Positions 8,047 through 16,628 of a DNA stretch of 64,000 bases are shown here, one piece after another. The stretch spans positions 62,001 through 126,000 of the forward strand of contig VBWA01000001.1 of NCBI GenBank assembly GCA_006218025.1, given 5' to 3'. The translations under genes and the position numbers were made by a program. The notes under the pieces were generated by a model that was not told the origin of the DNA, searched no databases, and was given only the letters and a program-made list of their open reading frames with translations. The first letter of the stretch is position 1, and every line of letters starts with the position of its first letter. The stretch is from Rhodocyclaceae bacterium (lineage in GTDB: Bacteria > Pseudomonadota > Gammaproteobacteria > Burkholderiales > Rhodocyclaceae).

Positions 8047-10452
8047 GTGCCCCTTCCCGTCCTACCCGCCCCCGCTCGCTGGGCACTGTATTTCCTGCTC
8101 CTGATCGGAGGCGCTGTACTTTGCGTCGCCGCCCTTGCCGGCATCGCGCTGATCCTGATCTATCCGCAGCTTCCCTCGCTGGAGGTGCTGACCGACTACC
8201 AGCCGAAGATTCCCTTGCGCGTCTACACCAGCGACGGCCATCTGATTGGCGAGTTCGGCGAGGAGCGGCGCAACTTCGCACACATCAAGGACGTTCCCGC
8301 CGTAATGAAGCAGGCCATTCTCGCGGCCGAAGACGAGCGCTTCTACCAGCACCCGGGGATCGACACACTCGGCGTATTGCGTGCAGCGTATTCCAATTTC
8401 GTGGGGGGGGGCAAGCGCCAGGGCGCGTCAACCATCACCATGCAGGTGGCTCGCAACTTTTTCCTGTCGAGCGAAAAGACCCTGACACGGAAACTCTACG
8501 AGATGCTGCTGGCGTTCAAGATAGAGAACAATCTCGGCAAGGACCAGATTCTCGAGATCTACATCAACCAGATCTTTCTCGGGCAACGCGCCTACGGCTT
8601 CTCCGCCGCGGCACAGATCTACTACGGCAAGCCGCTGAAGGATGTCACGGTGGCCGAGGCGGCCATGCTCGCCGGGCTTCCCAAGGCGCCTTCGGCCTAC
8701 AATCCGGTGGCCAATCCGAAGCGCGCGCAGCTGCGTCAGCGCTACGTCCTGCGCCGGATGCGCGAACTCGACTTCATCGACGACGCGCAATTGAAGGCGG
8801 CGCAGGCGGAAGCCCTGTACGTCAAGCGCGACGTAAACGAGTTCGGAGTGCGCGCCGACTATGTTGCGGAGATGGCGCGCCAGATAGCTGCCGAACGCTT
8901 TCCCGACGATCTCTACAGCCGCGGCCTGCGCGTCATCACCACGATAAACTTCAGCGAACAACAGGCCGCCTACCTTGCCGTGCGCCGCGGCGTCATGGAT
9001 TACGACCGGCGCCACGGCTATCGCGGCGCCGAGGCCTACGTCGACCTGACGGACGTCACTTCGGATCAGGACGAGGAACTGGAAGATCTGCTGGCCGACT
9101 ATGACGACAGCGACGATCTGCTGCCGGCCATCGTTCTGGAGGCCACGCCAAAACTGGTGCGCGCCTATCTGCGCGGCGGCGAGGTGCTCGCGATCAGCGA
9201 CGACGGACTCAAGTTTGCCGTGCGCATGCTGGACGACAAGTCGCCGCCCAACAAGCGGGTGCGGCGTGGTGCAGTAATCCGCGTCCAGAAATCGGGCAAA
9301 GCCGCGCACATCGTCCAGTTGCCGGATGTCGAGGCGGCGTTCGTCGCCGCCAGCCCGGTCGATGGTGCGATCCGGGCACTGGTCGGCGGCTTCGATTTCA
9401 ACCGCAGCAAGTTCAACCACGTCACTCAGGCCTGGCGTCAGCCCGGATCCAGCTTCAAGCCCTTCATCTACTCGGCCTCGCTGGAAAAAGGCTATACCCC
9501 GGCCTCCGTGATTCCGGACGAGCCCGTCTCGATCTCCGCCGAAGAAACGGGTTCCCAAGCCTGGGAACCGAAGAACTACGACGGCAAGTATGAAGGCCCG
9601 ATGACTCTGCGCACCGCGCTGGCGAAATCCAAGAACATGGTTTCGATCCGTTTGCTGCGCGCCATTGGCACCCATTACGCGCAGGACTATGTGACGCGCT
9701 TCGGCTTCGATGCGGACAAGCACCCGCCCTATCTGACTCTGGCGCTGGGCGCGGGATCGGTGACGCCATGGCAGCAGCTCGCGGCCTATTCGATATTCGC
9801 CAACGGCGGCTACCGCATCACCCCTTATATCGTGCGCGAGATTGTCGATGACAAGGGCACCGTGCTGGCCGCCACGCAGCCCACCCTGGCCGGCGATGAA
9901 TCGCTGCGCGCGATCGATGCACGCAATGCCTGGCTGATGGACAGCATGATGCACGACGTGGTGCGGCGCGGCACCGCGACCCGCGCTGCCGCCGTGCTCA
10001 AGCGCGGCGATCTGGCCGGCAAAACCGGCACCACTAACGATTACATCGATGCATGGTTCTGCGGCTACCAGCCGACCGTGGTCGGCATCGCCTGGATCGG
10101 TTTCGATCAGCCCAAGCGCATGGGCAACGGCGAAACCGGCAGCGCCGCCGCGTTGCCGATGTGGATCAGCTTCATGGAGCAGGCCTTGAAGGGTGTACCG
10201 GAGAGCTGGCAGGAAACCCCCGGCAACCTCGTGCCGATCGTCGCCAACGATCCTTCCGGCAAGACCAGTAAGGAGCTCATCTACAAGGAACTGCTGCCTG
10301 CGCCGGTGGCGGACGAGGAAGAACCGAAACAGCAGTCCAGGCTGGAGCCGACGCAAGACCCTGCGCCGGTAAGGGATGCGAAGCCAAAACTCGTTGACAA
10401 GCCAGCGGCCGAAAGACCCGCGCTGCAAAAACCTGCCGAAAAGAAGAACTAG
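8047..10452 (+). CDS. mrcA: penicillin-binding protein 1A (transglycosylase/transpeptidase)
   Basis: 801 aa from a GTG start. A class A PBP that polymerises and cross-links peptidoglycan at the inner membrane. It has one N-terminal transmembrane helix (residues about 10-40). The GT51 transglycosylase domain carries EDERFYQHPGID, ASTITMQVARN and KIENNLGKDQILEIYINQIFLG split over residues 98-190. An OB-like insert follows, then the transpeptidase with SSFK in QPGSSFKPFIY, the SKN motif and KTG in AGKTGTTNDYIDAWF. The C-terminal tail is Pro/Lys-rich. It is divergent from pilM, a classic arrangement. A run of nine Gs at 8403-8411 encodes part of FVGGGKRQG. The stop overlaps the cyaY stop by four bases. 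Confidence 0.97.
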   Translation: MPLPVLPAPARWALYFLLLIGGAVLCVAALAGIALILIYPQLPSLEVLTDYQPKIPLRVYTSDGHLIGEFGEERRNFAHIKDVPAVMKQAILAAEDERFYQHPGIDTLGVLRAAYSNFVGGGKRQGASTITMQVARNFFLSSEKTLTRKLYEMLLAFKIENNLGKDQILEIYINQIFLGQRAYGFSAAAQIYYGKPLKDVTVAEAAMLAGLPKAPSAYNPVANPKRAQLRQRYVLRRMRELDFIDDAQLKAAQAEALYVKRDVNEFGVRADYVAEMARQIAAERFPDDLYSRGLRVITTINFSEQQAAYLAVRRGVMDYDRRHGYRGAEAYVDLTDVTSDQDEELEDLLADYDDSDDLLPAIVLEATPKLVRAYLRGGEVLAISDDGLKFAVRMLDDKSPPNKRVRRGAVIRVQKSGKAAHIVQLPDVEAAFVAASPVDGAIRALVGGFDFNRSKFNHVTQAWRQPGSSFKPFIYSASLEKGYTPASVIPDEPVSISAEETGSQAWEPKNYDGKYEGPMTLRTALAKSKNMVSIRLLRAIGTHYAQDYVTRFGFDADKHPPYLTLALGAGSVTPWQQLAAYSIFANGGYRITPYIVREIVDDKGTVLAATQPTLAGDESLRAIDARNAWLMDSMMHDVVRRGTATRAAAVLKRGDLAGKTGTTNDYIDAWFCGYQPTVVGIAWIGFDQPKRMGNGETGSAAALPMWISFMEQALKGVPESWQETPGNLVPIVANDPSGKTSKELIYKELLPAPVADEEEPKQQSRLEPTQDPAPVRDAKPKLVDKPAAERPALQKPAEKKN

Positions 10453-10775
10453 AGCACGATCCTGACGCCGGCCTGTTCCGACAGGGTGCGCGACACGGCC
10501 GCCATCAGCTCCTCGCCGTCGCGCGTCCCGACCCAGCGTCCCCCTTCGGGTCGAAAGTGGTAACCGCCCGATTTGGCCGCCAGCCAGATTTCACGGGCGG
10601 CACCGTGGCGATTCAGGATGATCTTCGAGCCGTTCTCGAATTCGACCTCTATCACGCCGCCCGGCTTGGTTTCAAAATCGAAATCGGCGACGCCGCTCTC
10701 GCTTGCCACCTCAAGCGCCGTCTCGATGCGTGCCAGCTCGGCATCCGCCGCGGCCATGAATTCCCGCTCATCCAT
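10449..10775 (-). CDS. cyaY: iron-sulfur cluster assembly protein CyaY (bacterial frataxin)
   Basis: 108 aa, typical for CyaY. This small acidic protein binds iron and modulates IscS-driven Fe-S assembly. It shows the acidic first helix (MDEREFMAAADAELARIE), the beta-sheet segment with VIEVEFENGSKIILN, and the signature EIWLAAKSGGYHF followed by W in RWVGTRDGEEL. It is convergent with mrcA and divergent from lptM-lysA, as is usual in beta- and gammaproteobacteria. Confidence 0.95.
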   Translation of the reverse strand: MDEREFMAAADAELARIETALEVASESGVADFDFETKPGGVIEVEFENGSKIILNRHGAAREIWLAAKSGGYHFRPEGGRWVGTRDGEELMAAVSRTLSEQAGVRIVL

Positions 10776-10828
10776 CGCGTGTTACCATCCTTTGCCTGTC
10801 GAGACACACCCAGCCACGTCCATCTGCC

Positions 10829-10975
10829 ATGCGTCTGATACCTTCATTCCTCGCCGCCCTGATCACCCTGACGGCCCTCGCCGCCTGCGGTACCAGGACC
10901 CCGCTGACGCTGCCTTCTCCGGCGGCTCCTGCGGTCGATAATAGCAACAAAGCCGCGGCAGAGCCCAGACGATGA
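10829..10975 (+). CDS. lptM: small lipoprotein LptM (YifL-like)
   Basis: 48 aa. A hydrophobic signal peptide ends in a lipobox LAAC, and CGTRTPLTLPSP directly after it matches the short CGxxxPLxLP motif of LptM/YifL lipoproteins. Such proteins sit just upstream of lysA in many proteobacteria, and the enterobacterial member stabilises the LptD-LptE LPS translocon. The stop overlaps the lysA ATG as ATGA. The length, motif and context make the assignment good despite the small size. Confidence 0.85.
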   Translation: MRLIPSFLAALITLTALAACGTRTPLTLPSPAAPAVDNSNKAAAEPRR

Positions 10976-12249
10976 GTCTGGCCGTCATGCATGCGGACGG
11001 CCTGCGGGTCGAAGGCGTTGCGCTGGCCGAGATTGCCGCGCGCTTCGGCACTCCCTGCTACGTCTATTCGCGAGCGGCGCTCACCGCCGCCTACGCGGCC
11101 TATCGCGACGCGCTGCAGGCGCACGGCCTGGCCGGGCGATCGCTGATCTGCTACGCGGTCAAGGCCAACTCGAATCTCGCCATCCTCAATCTATTCGCCG
11201 GACTCGGCGCCGGCTTCGACATCGTTTCCGGCGGCGAACTGGCGCGCGTGCTCGCCGCCGGCGGCGATGCGAACAAGATCGTGTTTTCCGGCGTGGGCAA
11301 GTCGCGCGAGGAAATGCGTGCGGCACTGGAGGCGGGCATCCACTGCTTCAATGTCGAATCGGCGAGCGAACTCGAACACCTCAGCGAGGTTGCCGGCAGC
11401 GTCGGCCGCCGTGCCCCGGTTTCGCTGCGCGTGAATCCGGACGTCGACCCGAAGACGCATCCCTATATTTCCACCGGCCTCAAGAATGCCAAGTTCGGCG
11501 TCGCCTTCGGCGAGGCTTTCGACCTCTACCGCCGCGCTGCCACGCTGCCGCACATCGCCGTGAAAGGCATCGACTGCCACATCGGCTCGCAACTGCTCGA
11601 TCCGGCGCCGGCCGCCGAAGCCGCCGACAAGGTGCTGGCGCTGGTCGATCGTCTCGCCGCCGCGGGCATCGTGCTGGAGCACATCGACCTCGGCGGCGGC
11701 ATGGGCATTCAGTATCGTGCCGACGAGCCTGCGCCGGCCGCGGCCGAGTATCTCGCGCCCATGCTGACCCGGCTCGCCGGCCGCCGCGAAAAGCTGATGT
11801 TCGAGCCCGGCCGCTCGCTGGTCGGCAATGCGGGCCTGCTGCTGACCCGCGTCGAAGTGCTGAAGCCGGGCGAGGAAAAGCACTTTGCCGTGGTCGACGC
11901 GGCGATGAATGACCTGATGCGTCCGGCGCTCTACGATGCCTGGCACGACATCCTGAGAGTCGGCGCTGACAGTACGGCGAAGGGTGAGGCAATGAGCTAC
12001 GAAATCGTCGGTCCGGTCTGTGAATCGGGCGATTTCCTCGGCCACGACCGCCTGCTGGCGCTGAACGAGGGCGATCTGCTCGCCATCCTCTCGGCAGGCG
12101 CCTACGGCATGGCGATGGCCTCCAATTACAACAGCCGGCCGCGCGCCGCCGAAGTCATGGTCGATGGCGACGCCGTGCATCTGATCCGTCGCCGCGAGGA
12201 AGTCGCGCAGCTCTTCGCCCTCGAATCCACTCTGCCGCCGAAAGGCTGA
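10972..12249 (+). CDS. lysA: diaminopimelate decarboxylase
   Basis: 425 aa. This PLP enzyme turns meso-diaminopimelate into lysine. It shows the PLP lysine in CYAVKANSNLAIL, the HIGSQL histidine, the GGGMGIQY phosphate-binding loop, EPGRSLVGNAG, and the VCESGDFLG catalytic-site motif. Residues 330-336, just before YEIVGPVCESGD, are encoded by an R1 repeat copy (RVGADSTAK) in a stretch that is variable in the family. It is translationally coupled to lptM. Confidence 0.97.
   Translation: MSLAVMHADGLRVEGVALAEIAARFGTPCYVYSRAALTAAYAAYRDALQAHGLAGRSLICYAVKANSNLAILNLFAGLGAGFDIVSGGELARVLAAGGDANKIVFSGVGKSREEMRAALEAGIHCFNVESASELEHLSEVAGSVGRRAPVSLRVNPDVDPKTHPYISTGLKNAKFGVAFGEAFDLYRRAATLPHIAVKGIDCHIGSQLLDPAPAAEAADKVLALVDRLAAAGIVLEHIDLGGGMGIQYRADEPAPAAAEYLAPMLTRLAGRREKLMFEPGRSLVGNAGLLLTRVEVLKPGEEKHFAVVDAAMNDLMRPALYDAWHDILRVGADSTAKGEAMSYEIVGPVCESGDFLGHDRLLALNEGDLLAILSAGAYGMAMASNYNSRPRAAEVMVDGDAVHLIRRREEVAQLFALESTLPPKG
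11958..11979 (+). repeat. R1 dispersed repeat, inside lysA
   Basis: A 20/22 match to the R1 consensus. Its GTC is an in-frame codon, and the copy reads V-G-A-D-S-T-A in lysA. Confidence 0.7.
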
Positions 12250-12256
12250 TCCGCCG

Positions 12257-13465
12257 ATGACCGGGACGCGCAAGATTCTCTTGATCGTCGCCCTGCTTGC
12301 CGCCGGCGGCGGGGCCGCGTGGTATTTCGCCAAATCCGGCGCTCCCGCAACCGGCAAGAAGACGCAGGCCCCGCCGGTTCCCGTCAGACTGGCCAAGGCC
12401 GTCGTTCAGGACATGCCGCTGCGGCTCGACATCACGGGCCGCACCGAGGCCTACGAGACCGTCACGCTCAAGTCGCGCGTCGACGGGCAAGTGCAGGGCG
12501 TGACCTTCACCGAAGGCCAGCACGTGCGACAAGGCGATCTGCTGCTGCGCCTCGACCCCGCCGACTTCCAGGCCAAACTCAACCAGGCCGAAGCCAATCT
12601 GGCCAGGAGCCGCGCACAGTCCGCCAAGGCGAACGCCGATGTCGAGCGCTACATAGCGCTGCGCGCCAAGGGCTTCGTCTCCGAAGAGAAGGTCGGCGAG
12701 ATGCGCACCGCGGCCGCGGCGGCAGAAGCCGTCGCCCGCGCCGATGCTGCCGCCGCCGAACTGGCGCGCCTGCAATTGTCATATACGGTGGTCAAGGCGC
12801 CCTTCGCCGGCGTGGTCGGGGCGAAGCTGGTGTCGCCCGGCGCCGCGGTGAAGGTCAACGACACGACGCTGGCCGTGGTCAATCGCGTGCGTCCGCTTTA
12901 CGTGGGCTTTGCCGTCCCGGAAAAATATCTGCCGCTGCTGCAGGCCGGCATGCGCTCAGGGAAAAAGTCGATGAAGGCGGCGATTTCGGTACCGGGCATT
13001 TCTGTCCCCTGGGAAGCCGATGTGCGCTTTCTCGATAACGGCGTCGATGTCGCGACCGGCACCATCCAGCTCAAGGCCATCCTGCCCAACGAGGACGAGA
13101 GGCTCGCGCCCGGGCAGTTCGTCAGCGTCAGCCTGGTGCTCGACACGCTCAAGGATGCGGTGGTGATTCCCGCCGAGGCGGTGCAACAGGGCGCCGAAGG
13201 CAGCTTCCTGTTCGTGGCGAAAGAAGACGGCACAGTGGACGTCCGCAAGATCCGCGTCGGCGCGGTACAGCAACGATCCGCGATCGTCGCCGAGGGCCTT
13301 GCCGGCGGCGAATCCGTCGTCACCGAAGGCCATCTGCGGCTGACCGCCGGCGCCAGGATCAAGCCTGCGGACGGCGGCCCCGAAGGCAAAGGCGGCAAGC
13401 CCGGCGCTCCCGGGGGCAAAGACGGCAAGTCGGGCAAACCCGGCGGCCCCGGCAAGCCAGACTAG
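12257..13465 (+). CDS. RND efflux system periplasmic adaptor (membrane fusion protein)
   Basis: 402 aa. In tripartite pumps this family bridges the inner-membrane RND pump and an outer-membrane channel. It has an N-terminal anchor or signal helix, then the barrel-sandwich/lipoyl halves (VTLKSRVDGQVQGVTFTEGQHVRQGDLLLRL shortened, around residues 70-100, and YTVVKAPFAGVVGAKLVSPG, about 175-194). A short alpha-hairpin lies between them, followed by beta-barrel and membrane-proximal domains (VVIPAEAVQQGAEGSFLFV). The last 35 residues are a Gly/Lys/Pro tail (GKGGKPGAPGGKDG), unusual and probably disordered. It is followed after nine bases by the pump gene. No outer-membrane factor gene is nearby. 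Confidence 0.9.
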   Translation: MTGTRKILLIVALLAAGGGAAWYFAKSGAPATGKKTQAPPVPVRLAKAVVQDMPLRLDITGRTEAYETVTLKSRVDGQVQGVTFTEGQHVRQGDLLLRLDPADFQAKLNQAEANLARSRAQSAKANADVERYIALRAKGFVSEEKVGEMRTAAAAAEAVARADAAAAELARLQLSYTVVKAPFAGVVGAKLVSPGAAVKVNDTTLAVVNRVRPLYVGFAVPEKYLPLLQAGMRSGKKSMKAAISVPGISVPWEADVRFLDNGVDVATGTIQLKAILPNEDERLAPGQFVSVSLVLDTLKDAVVIPAEAVQQGAEGSFLFVAKEDGTVDVRKIRVGAVQQRSAIVAEGLAGGESVVTEGHLRLTAGARIKPADGGPEGKGGKPGAPGGKDGKSGKPGGPGKPD

Positions 13466-13474
13466 GAGGCCGCG

Positions 13475-16400
13475 ATGCAGTTGCCAGAGCTGTGCATCCG
13501 CCGCCCGGTGATGACCACGCTGCTGATGGCGGCCTTCCTCATTTTCGGCATCATCGCCTACCGTGCCTTGCCGGTCTCCGAACTGCCCAGCATCGATTTC
13601 CCCACCATCTCGGTCACCGCCCAGTTGCCCGGCGCCTCGCCGGAAACCATGGCGGCTTCCGTTGCCACTCCGCTCGAAGGCCAGTTCTCGACGATTTCGG
13701 GTCTCGACTCGATGACCTCGACCAGCGCCCAGGGCACCACCACGGTGACGCTGCAGTTCGCGCTCGACCGCGACATCGATGCCGCCGCGCAGGACGTGCA
13801 GTCGGCCATCGCCGCGGCGCAGCGCAAGCTGCCGCCGGACATGCCGACGCCACCGTCGTTCCGCAAGGTCAATCCGGCGGACTTCGCGATTTTCTACATC
13901 GCGATGAACTCGACCACACTGCCCACCTGGGTGGTCAACGAGTATGCCGAGACCCAGCTCGCCCAGCGCCTGTCGACGCTGCCCGGCGTCGCCCAGGTCA
14001 ATGTCTTCGGTTCGCAGAAGTACGCCGTGCGCATTCAGGCCGACCCGGCCCAGCTCAGCTCGCGCGGCATCGGCATCGACGAATTGCAGGCGGCGGTCAG
14101 GAATGCCAACGTCAACCTGCCGCTGGGCACGCTCGAGGGCACGCGGCAGAGCTTCGCCCTGCAAGCCAACGGCCAGCTGCTGAACGCCGCCGCCTATCGC
14201 CCCCTCACCGTGGCCTGGCGCAACGGCGCGCCGGTGAAGCTCGAGGAGCTGGCAAAGGTCACCGACAGCGTCGAAAACGCCAAGGTCGCCGCCTGGTTCA
14301 ACGACCGGCGCACCATCATGCTGGCGGTATTCCGCCAGCCCGGTTCGAACACGATTGAAACGGTAAGCGCGATCAGGAAAGTCCTGCCCGCCTTCCAGGC
14401 CAACCTGCCGGCCTCGATCGACCTCCAGATACATTACGACCGCAGCGTCTCGATCCGCGACGCGATCAACGACGTGCAATTCACGCTGATCCTTGCCGGC
14501 TTCCTGGTGATCCTGGTCATCCTGATGTTCCTGCGCAATCTTTCGGCGACGATCATTCCGGCGCTGGCCTTGCCGATCTCGGTGATCGGCACCTTCGCCG
14601 TGATGCATGCGCTGGGCTACAGCCTCGACAACCTGTCGCTGCTGGCGCTCACGCTGTCGGTCGGCTTCGTCGTCGATGACGCGATCGTCATGCTGGAAAA
14701 CATCATGCGCCACATCGAGAACGGCGAGGAGCCGTTCGAGGCGGCGATCCGCGGCGCGCGAGAAATAGGCTTTACCATCATTTCGATGACGCTCTCGCTG
14801 ATCGCCGTGTTCATTCCGGTGATGTTCATGAGCGGCATCGTCGGCCGCCTGCTGCACGAGTTCGCCGTCACCATCTGCGCCGCGATCCTGGTCTCCGGCT
14901 TCGTCTCGCTGACCCTGACGCCGATGCTCTGCAGCCGCTACCTGAAACGCGCCGGACCGGAGCAGCATGGCCGCCTCTTCCTCGCCTTCGAGAGCTTTTT
15001 TGACGCCATGCTGGGGGCTTACCGGCAGTCGCTCGGCTGGTGCATGGCGCGGCCGCTGTGGGTCATGCTCTCCTTCGTCCTCACCCTGATCGCCACTGCC
15101 CTGCTCTATACGGCCGTGCCCAAAGACTTCCTGCCCAGCGGCGATACGGGGCAGATCATCGCCTCCACCGAAGGTCCGCAGGACATTGCCTTTCCGGCCA
15201 TGATGCAGCGGCAGCGCGCCGTTGCCGAAATCATTGCCAAGGATCCGGCCGTGCGCACGCTGGGGTCCTTCGTCGGCGCCAGCGGGCCGCGCCCGACCTC
15301 CAATACCGGCACGCTGGTGCTCAACCTCAAGCCGCACAGCGAGCGCACGGAAAAGCCCGACGAAATCATCGCCCGCCTGCGCCCCAAGCTGGCCGCCGTG
15401 CCCGGCATTCGCGTCTTCCTGCAGAACCCGCCGCCGATCCGCATCGGCGGCCAGGTGACCAACGCCCAGTTCCAATACACGCTGCAGGACACCGACCTGG
15501 CCGAACTCTACCGCTGGAACGACGTGCTGCTCGAGCACCTGCGCGAGTTGCCCGGACTGGTCGACGTCAACACCAACCTCAAGAATCAGAGCCCCGTGAT
15601 TGCGCTCGACATCGACCGCGAGAAACTGGCGCCGCTTGGGCTAAGCATCGGCCAGATCGAAGATGCACTGCAGAGCGCCTTCAGTTCGCGCCAGATCTCT
15701 ACGATCTACGCCGCCACCAACCAGTACCAGGTCATCCTCGAAGTGGCGCCGGAGCTGCAGGCCGATCCGGCCACGCTGGCGAAAATCCATGTCCGTTCCA
15801 GCTCTGGCCGCCTGGTGCCGGTCGATACCGTGGCCCGCATCAGCCGCACGACGCAGGCGCTGACGGTCAACCACCAGGGCCAACTGCCCGCGGTGACGCT
15901 GTCCTTCAACCTGATGCCCGGCGTTTCACTGGGCGATGCCGTGGATCGCATCCGCAAGATGGAACGCGAGATGAACATGCCCGCCTCGCTCACCACCAGT
16001 CTGCAGGGCGCGGCACAGGCCTTCGAGGCGTCGTTGCAGGGACTGGGCATATTGCTGCTGGTCGCCATCCTGGTGGTCTATATCGTGCTCGGCATTCTCT
16101 ACGAGAGCTTCGTGCACCCGCTCACGATTCTCTCCGGGCTGCCCGCCGCGGGCCTCGGCGCGCTGCTGACGCTGCTGATTTTCGGCGTCGATCTGAGCCT
16201 CTATGCCTTCGTCGGGATCATCATGCTGGTCGGCATCGTCAAGAAGAACGCGATCATGATGATCGACTTCGCCCTCGACAAGCAGCGCACGGAAGGCGTC
16301 GCTGCGGCGCAGGCGATTTTCGAGGCCTGCATGATCCGCTTCCGGCCGATCATGATGACCACCATGGCCGCGCTGGTGGGAACCCTGCCGATCGCGATCG

Positions 16401-16546
16401 GCTGGGGCGCCGGCGCCGAAGTGCGACGGCCGCTCGGCCTGGCCGTCGTCGGCGGCCTGCTGCTGTCGCAGTTCCTGACGCTGTACCTGACGCCGGTGGT
16501 GTATCTCTACCTCGACAAGCTGGGCAAGGGGCACAAGCCCGCCTGA
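13475..16546 (+). CDS. RND multidrug efflux permease (AcrB/MdtC-type HAE1 family)
   Basis: 1023 aa, normal for the family. A proton-driven trimeric exporter. It begins LPELCIRRPVMTTLL (first transmembrane helix) and contains the two large periplasmic loops, the proton-relay motif SVGFVVDDAIVMLENIMRH in TM4 and GIVKKNAIMMIDFAL in TM10-11. Most similar in style to MdtB/MdtC or MuxB-type pumps. An AGGAGGC Shine-Dalgarno lies just before the ATG. It is in an operon with the adaptor upstream. Substrates cannot be predicted. Confidence 0.94.
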   Translation: MQLPELCIRRPVMTTLLMAAFLIFGIIAYRALPVSELPSIDFPTISVTAQLPGASPETMAASVATPLEGQFSTISGLDSMTSTSAQGTTTVTLQFALDRDIDAAAQDVQSAIAAAQRKLPPDMPTPPSFRKVNPADFAIFYIAMNSTTLPTWVVNEYAETQLAQRLSTLPGVAQVNVFGSQKYAVRIQADPAQLSSRGIGIDELQAAVRNANVNLPLGTLEGTRQSFALQANGQLLNAAAYRPLTVAWRNGAPVKLEELAKVTDSVENAKVAAWFNDRRTIMLAVFRQPGSNTIETVSAIRKVLPAFQANLPASIDLQIHYDRSVSIRDAINDVQFTLILAGFLVILVILMFLRNLSATIIPALALPISVIGTFAVMHALGYSLDNLSLLALTLSVGFVVDDAIVMLENIMRHIENGEEPFEAAIRGAREIGFTIISMTLSLIAVFIPVMFMSGIVGRLLHEFAVTICAAILVSGFVSLTLTPMLCSRYLKRAGPEQHGRLFLAFESFFDAMLGAYRQSLGWCMARPLWVMLSFVLTLIATALLYTAVPKDFLPSGDTGQIIASTEGPQDIAFPAMMQRQRAVAEIIAKDPAVRTLGSFVGASGPRPTSNTGTLVLNLKPHSERTEKPDEIIARLRPKLAAVPGIRVFLQNPPPIRIGGQVTNAQFQYTLQDTDLAELYRWNDVLLEHLRELPGLVDVNTNLKNQSPVIALDIDREKLAPLGLSIGQIEDALQSAFSSRQISTIYAATNQYQVILEVAPELQADPATLAKIHVRSSSGRLVPVDTVARISRTTQALTVNHQGQLPAVTLSFNLMPGVSLGDAVDRIRKMEREMNMPASLTTSLQGAAQAFEASLQGLGILLLVAILVVYIVLGILYESFVHPLTILSGLPAAGLGALLTLLIFGVDLSLYAFVGIIMLVGIVKKNAIMMIDFALDKQRTEGVAAAQAIFEACMIRFRPIMMTTMAALVGTLPIAIGWGAGAEVRRPLGLAVVGGLLLSQFLTLYLTPVVYLYLDKLGKGHKPA

Positions 16547-16556
16547 AGGCCGGGAA

Positions 16557-16578
16557 AGTCGGCGCTGGCGGGACGGCG
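16557..16578 (+). repeat. R1 dispersed repeat, intergenic
   Basis: A perfect consensus copy (variable bases GG), 11 bases past the RND pump stop, between two convergent genes. Confidence 0.8.
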
Positions 16579-16628
16579 CCGGCCAGTAGACCCGAGTCCC
16601 ATCCCGCGCCATGTTCCGCTTCTCCGCT

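Noticed and set aside
8428..10428. A 666-codon open frame antisense to mrcA
   Set aside because: It is a shadow of the PBP1a gene; no family features, and it lies wholly within conserved coding sequence.
12956..15538. An 860-codon open frame antisense to the RND genes
   Set aside because: Shadow frame; His/Arg/Gln-rich composition typical of antisense translation in GC-rich genes.
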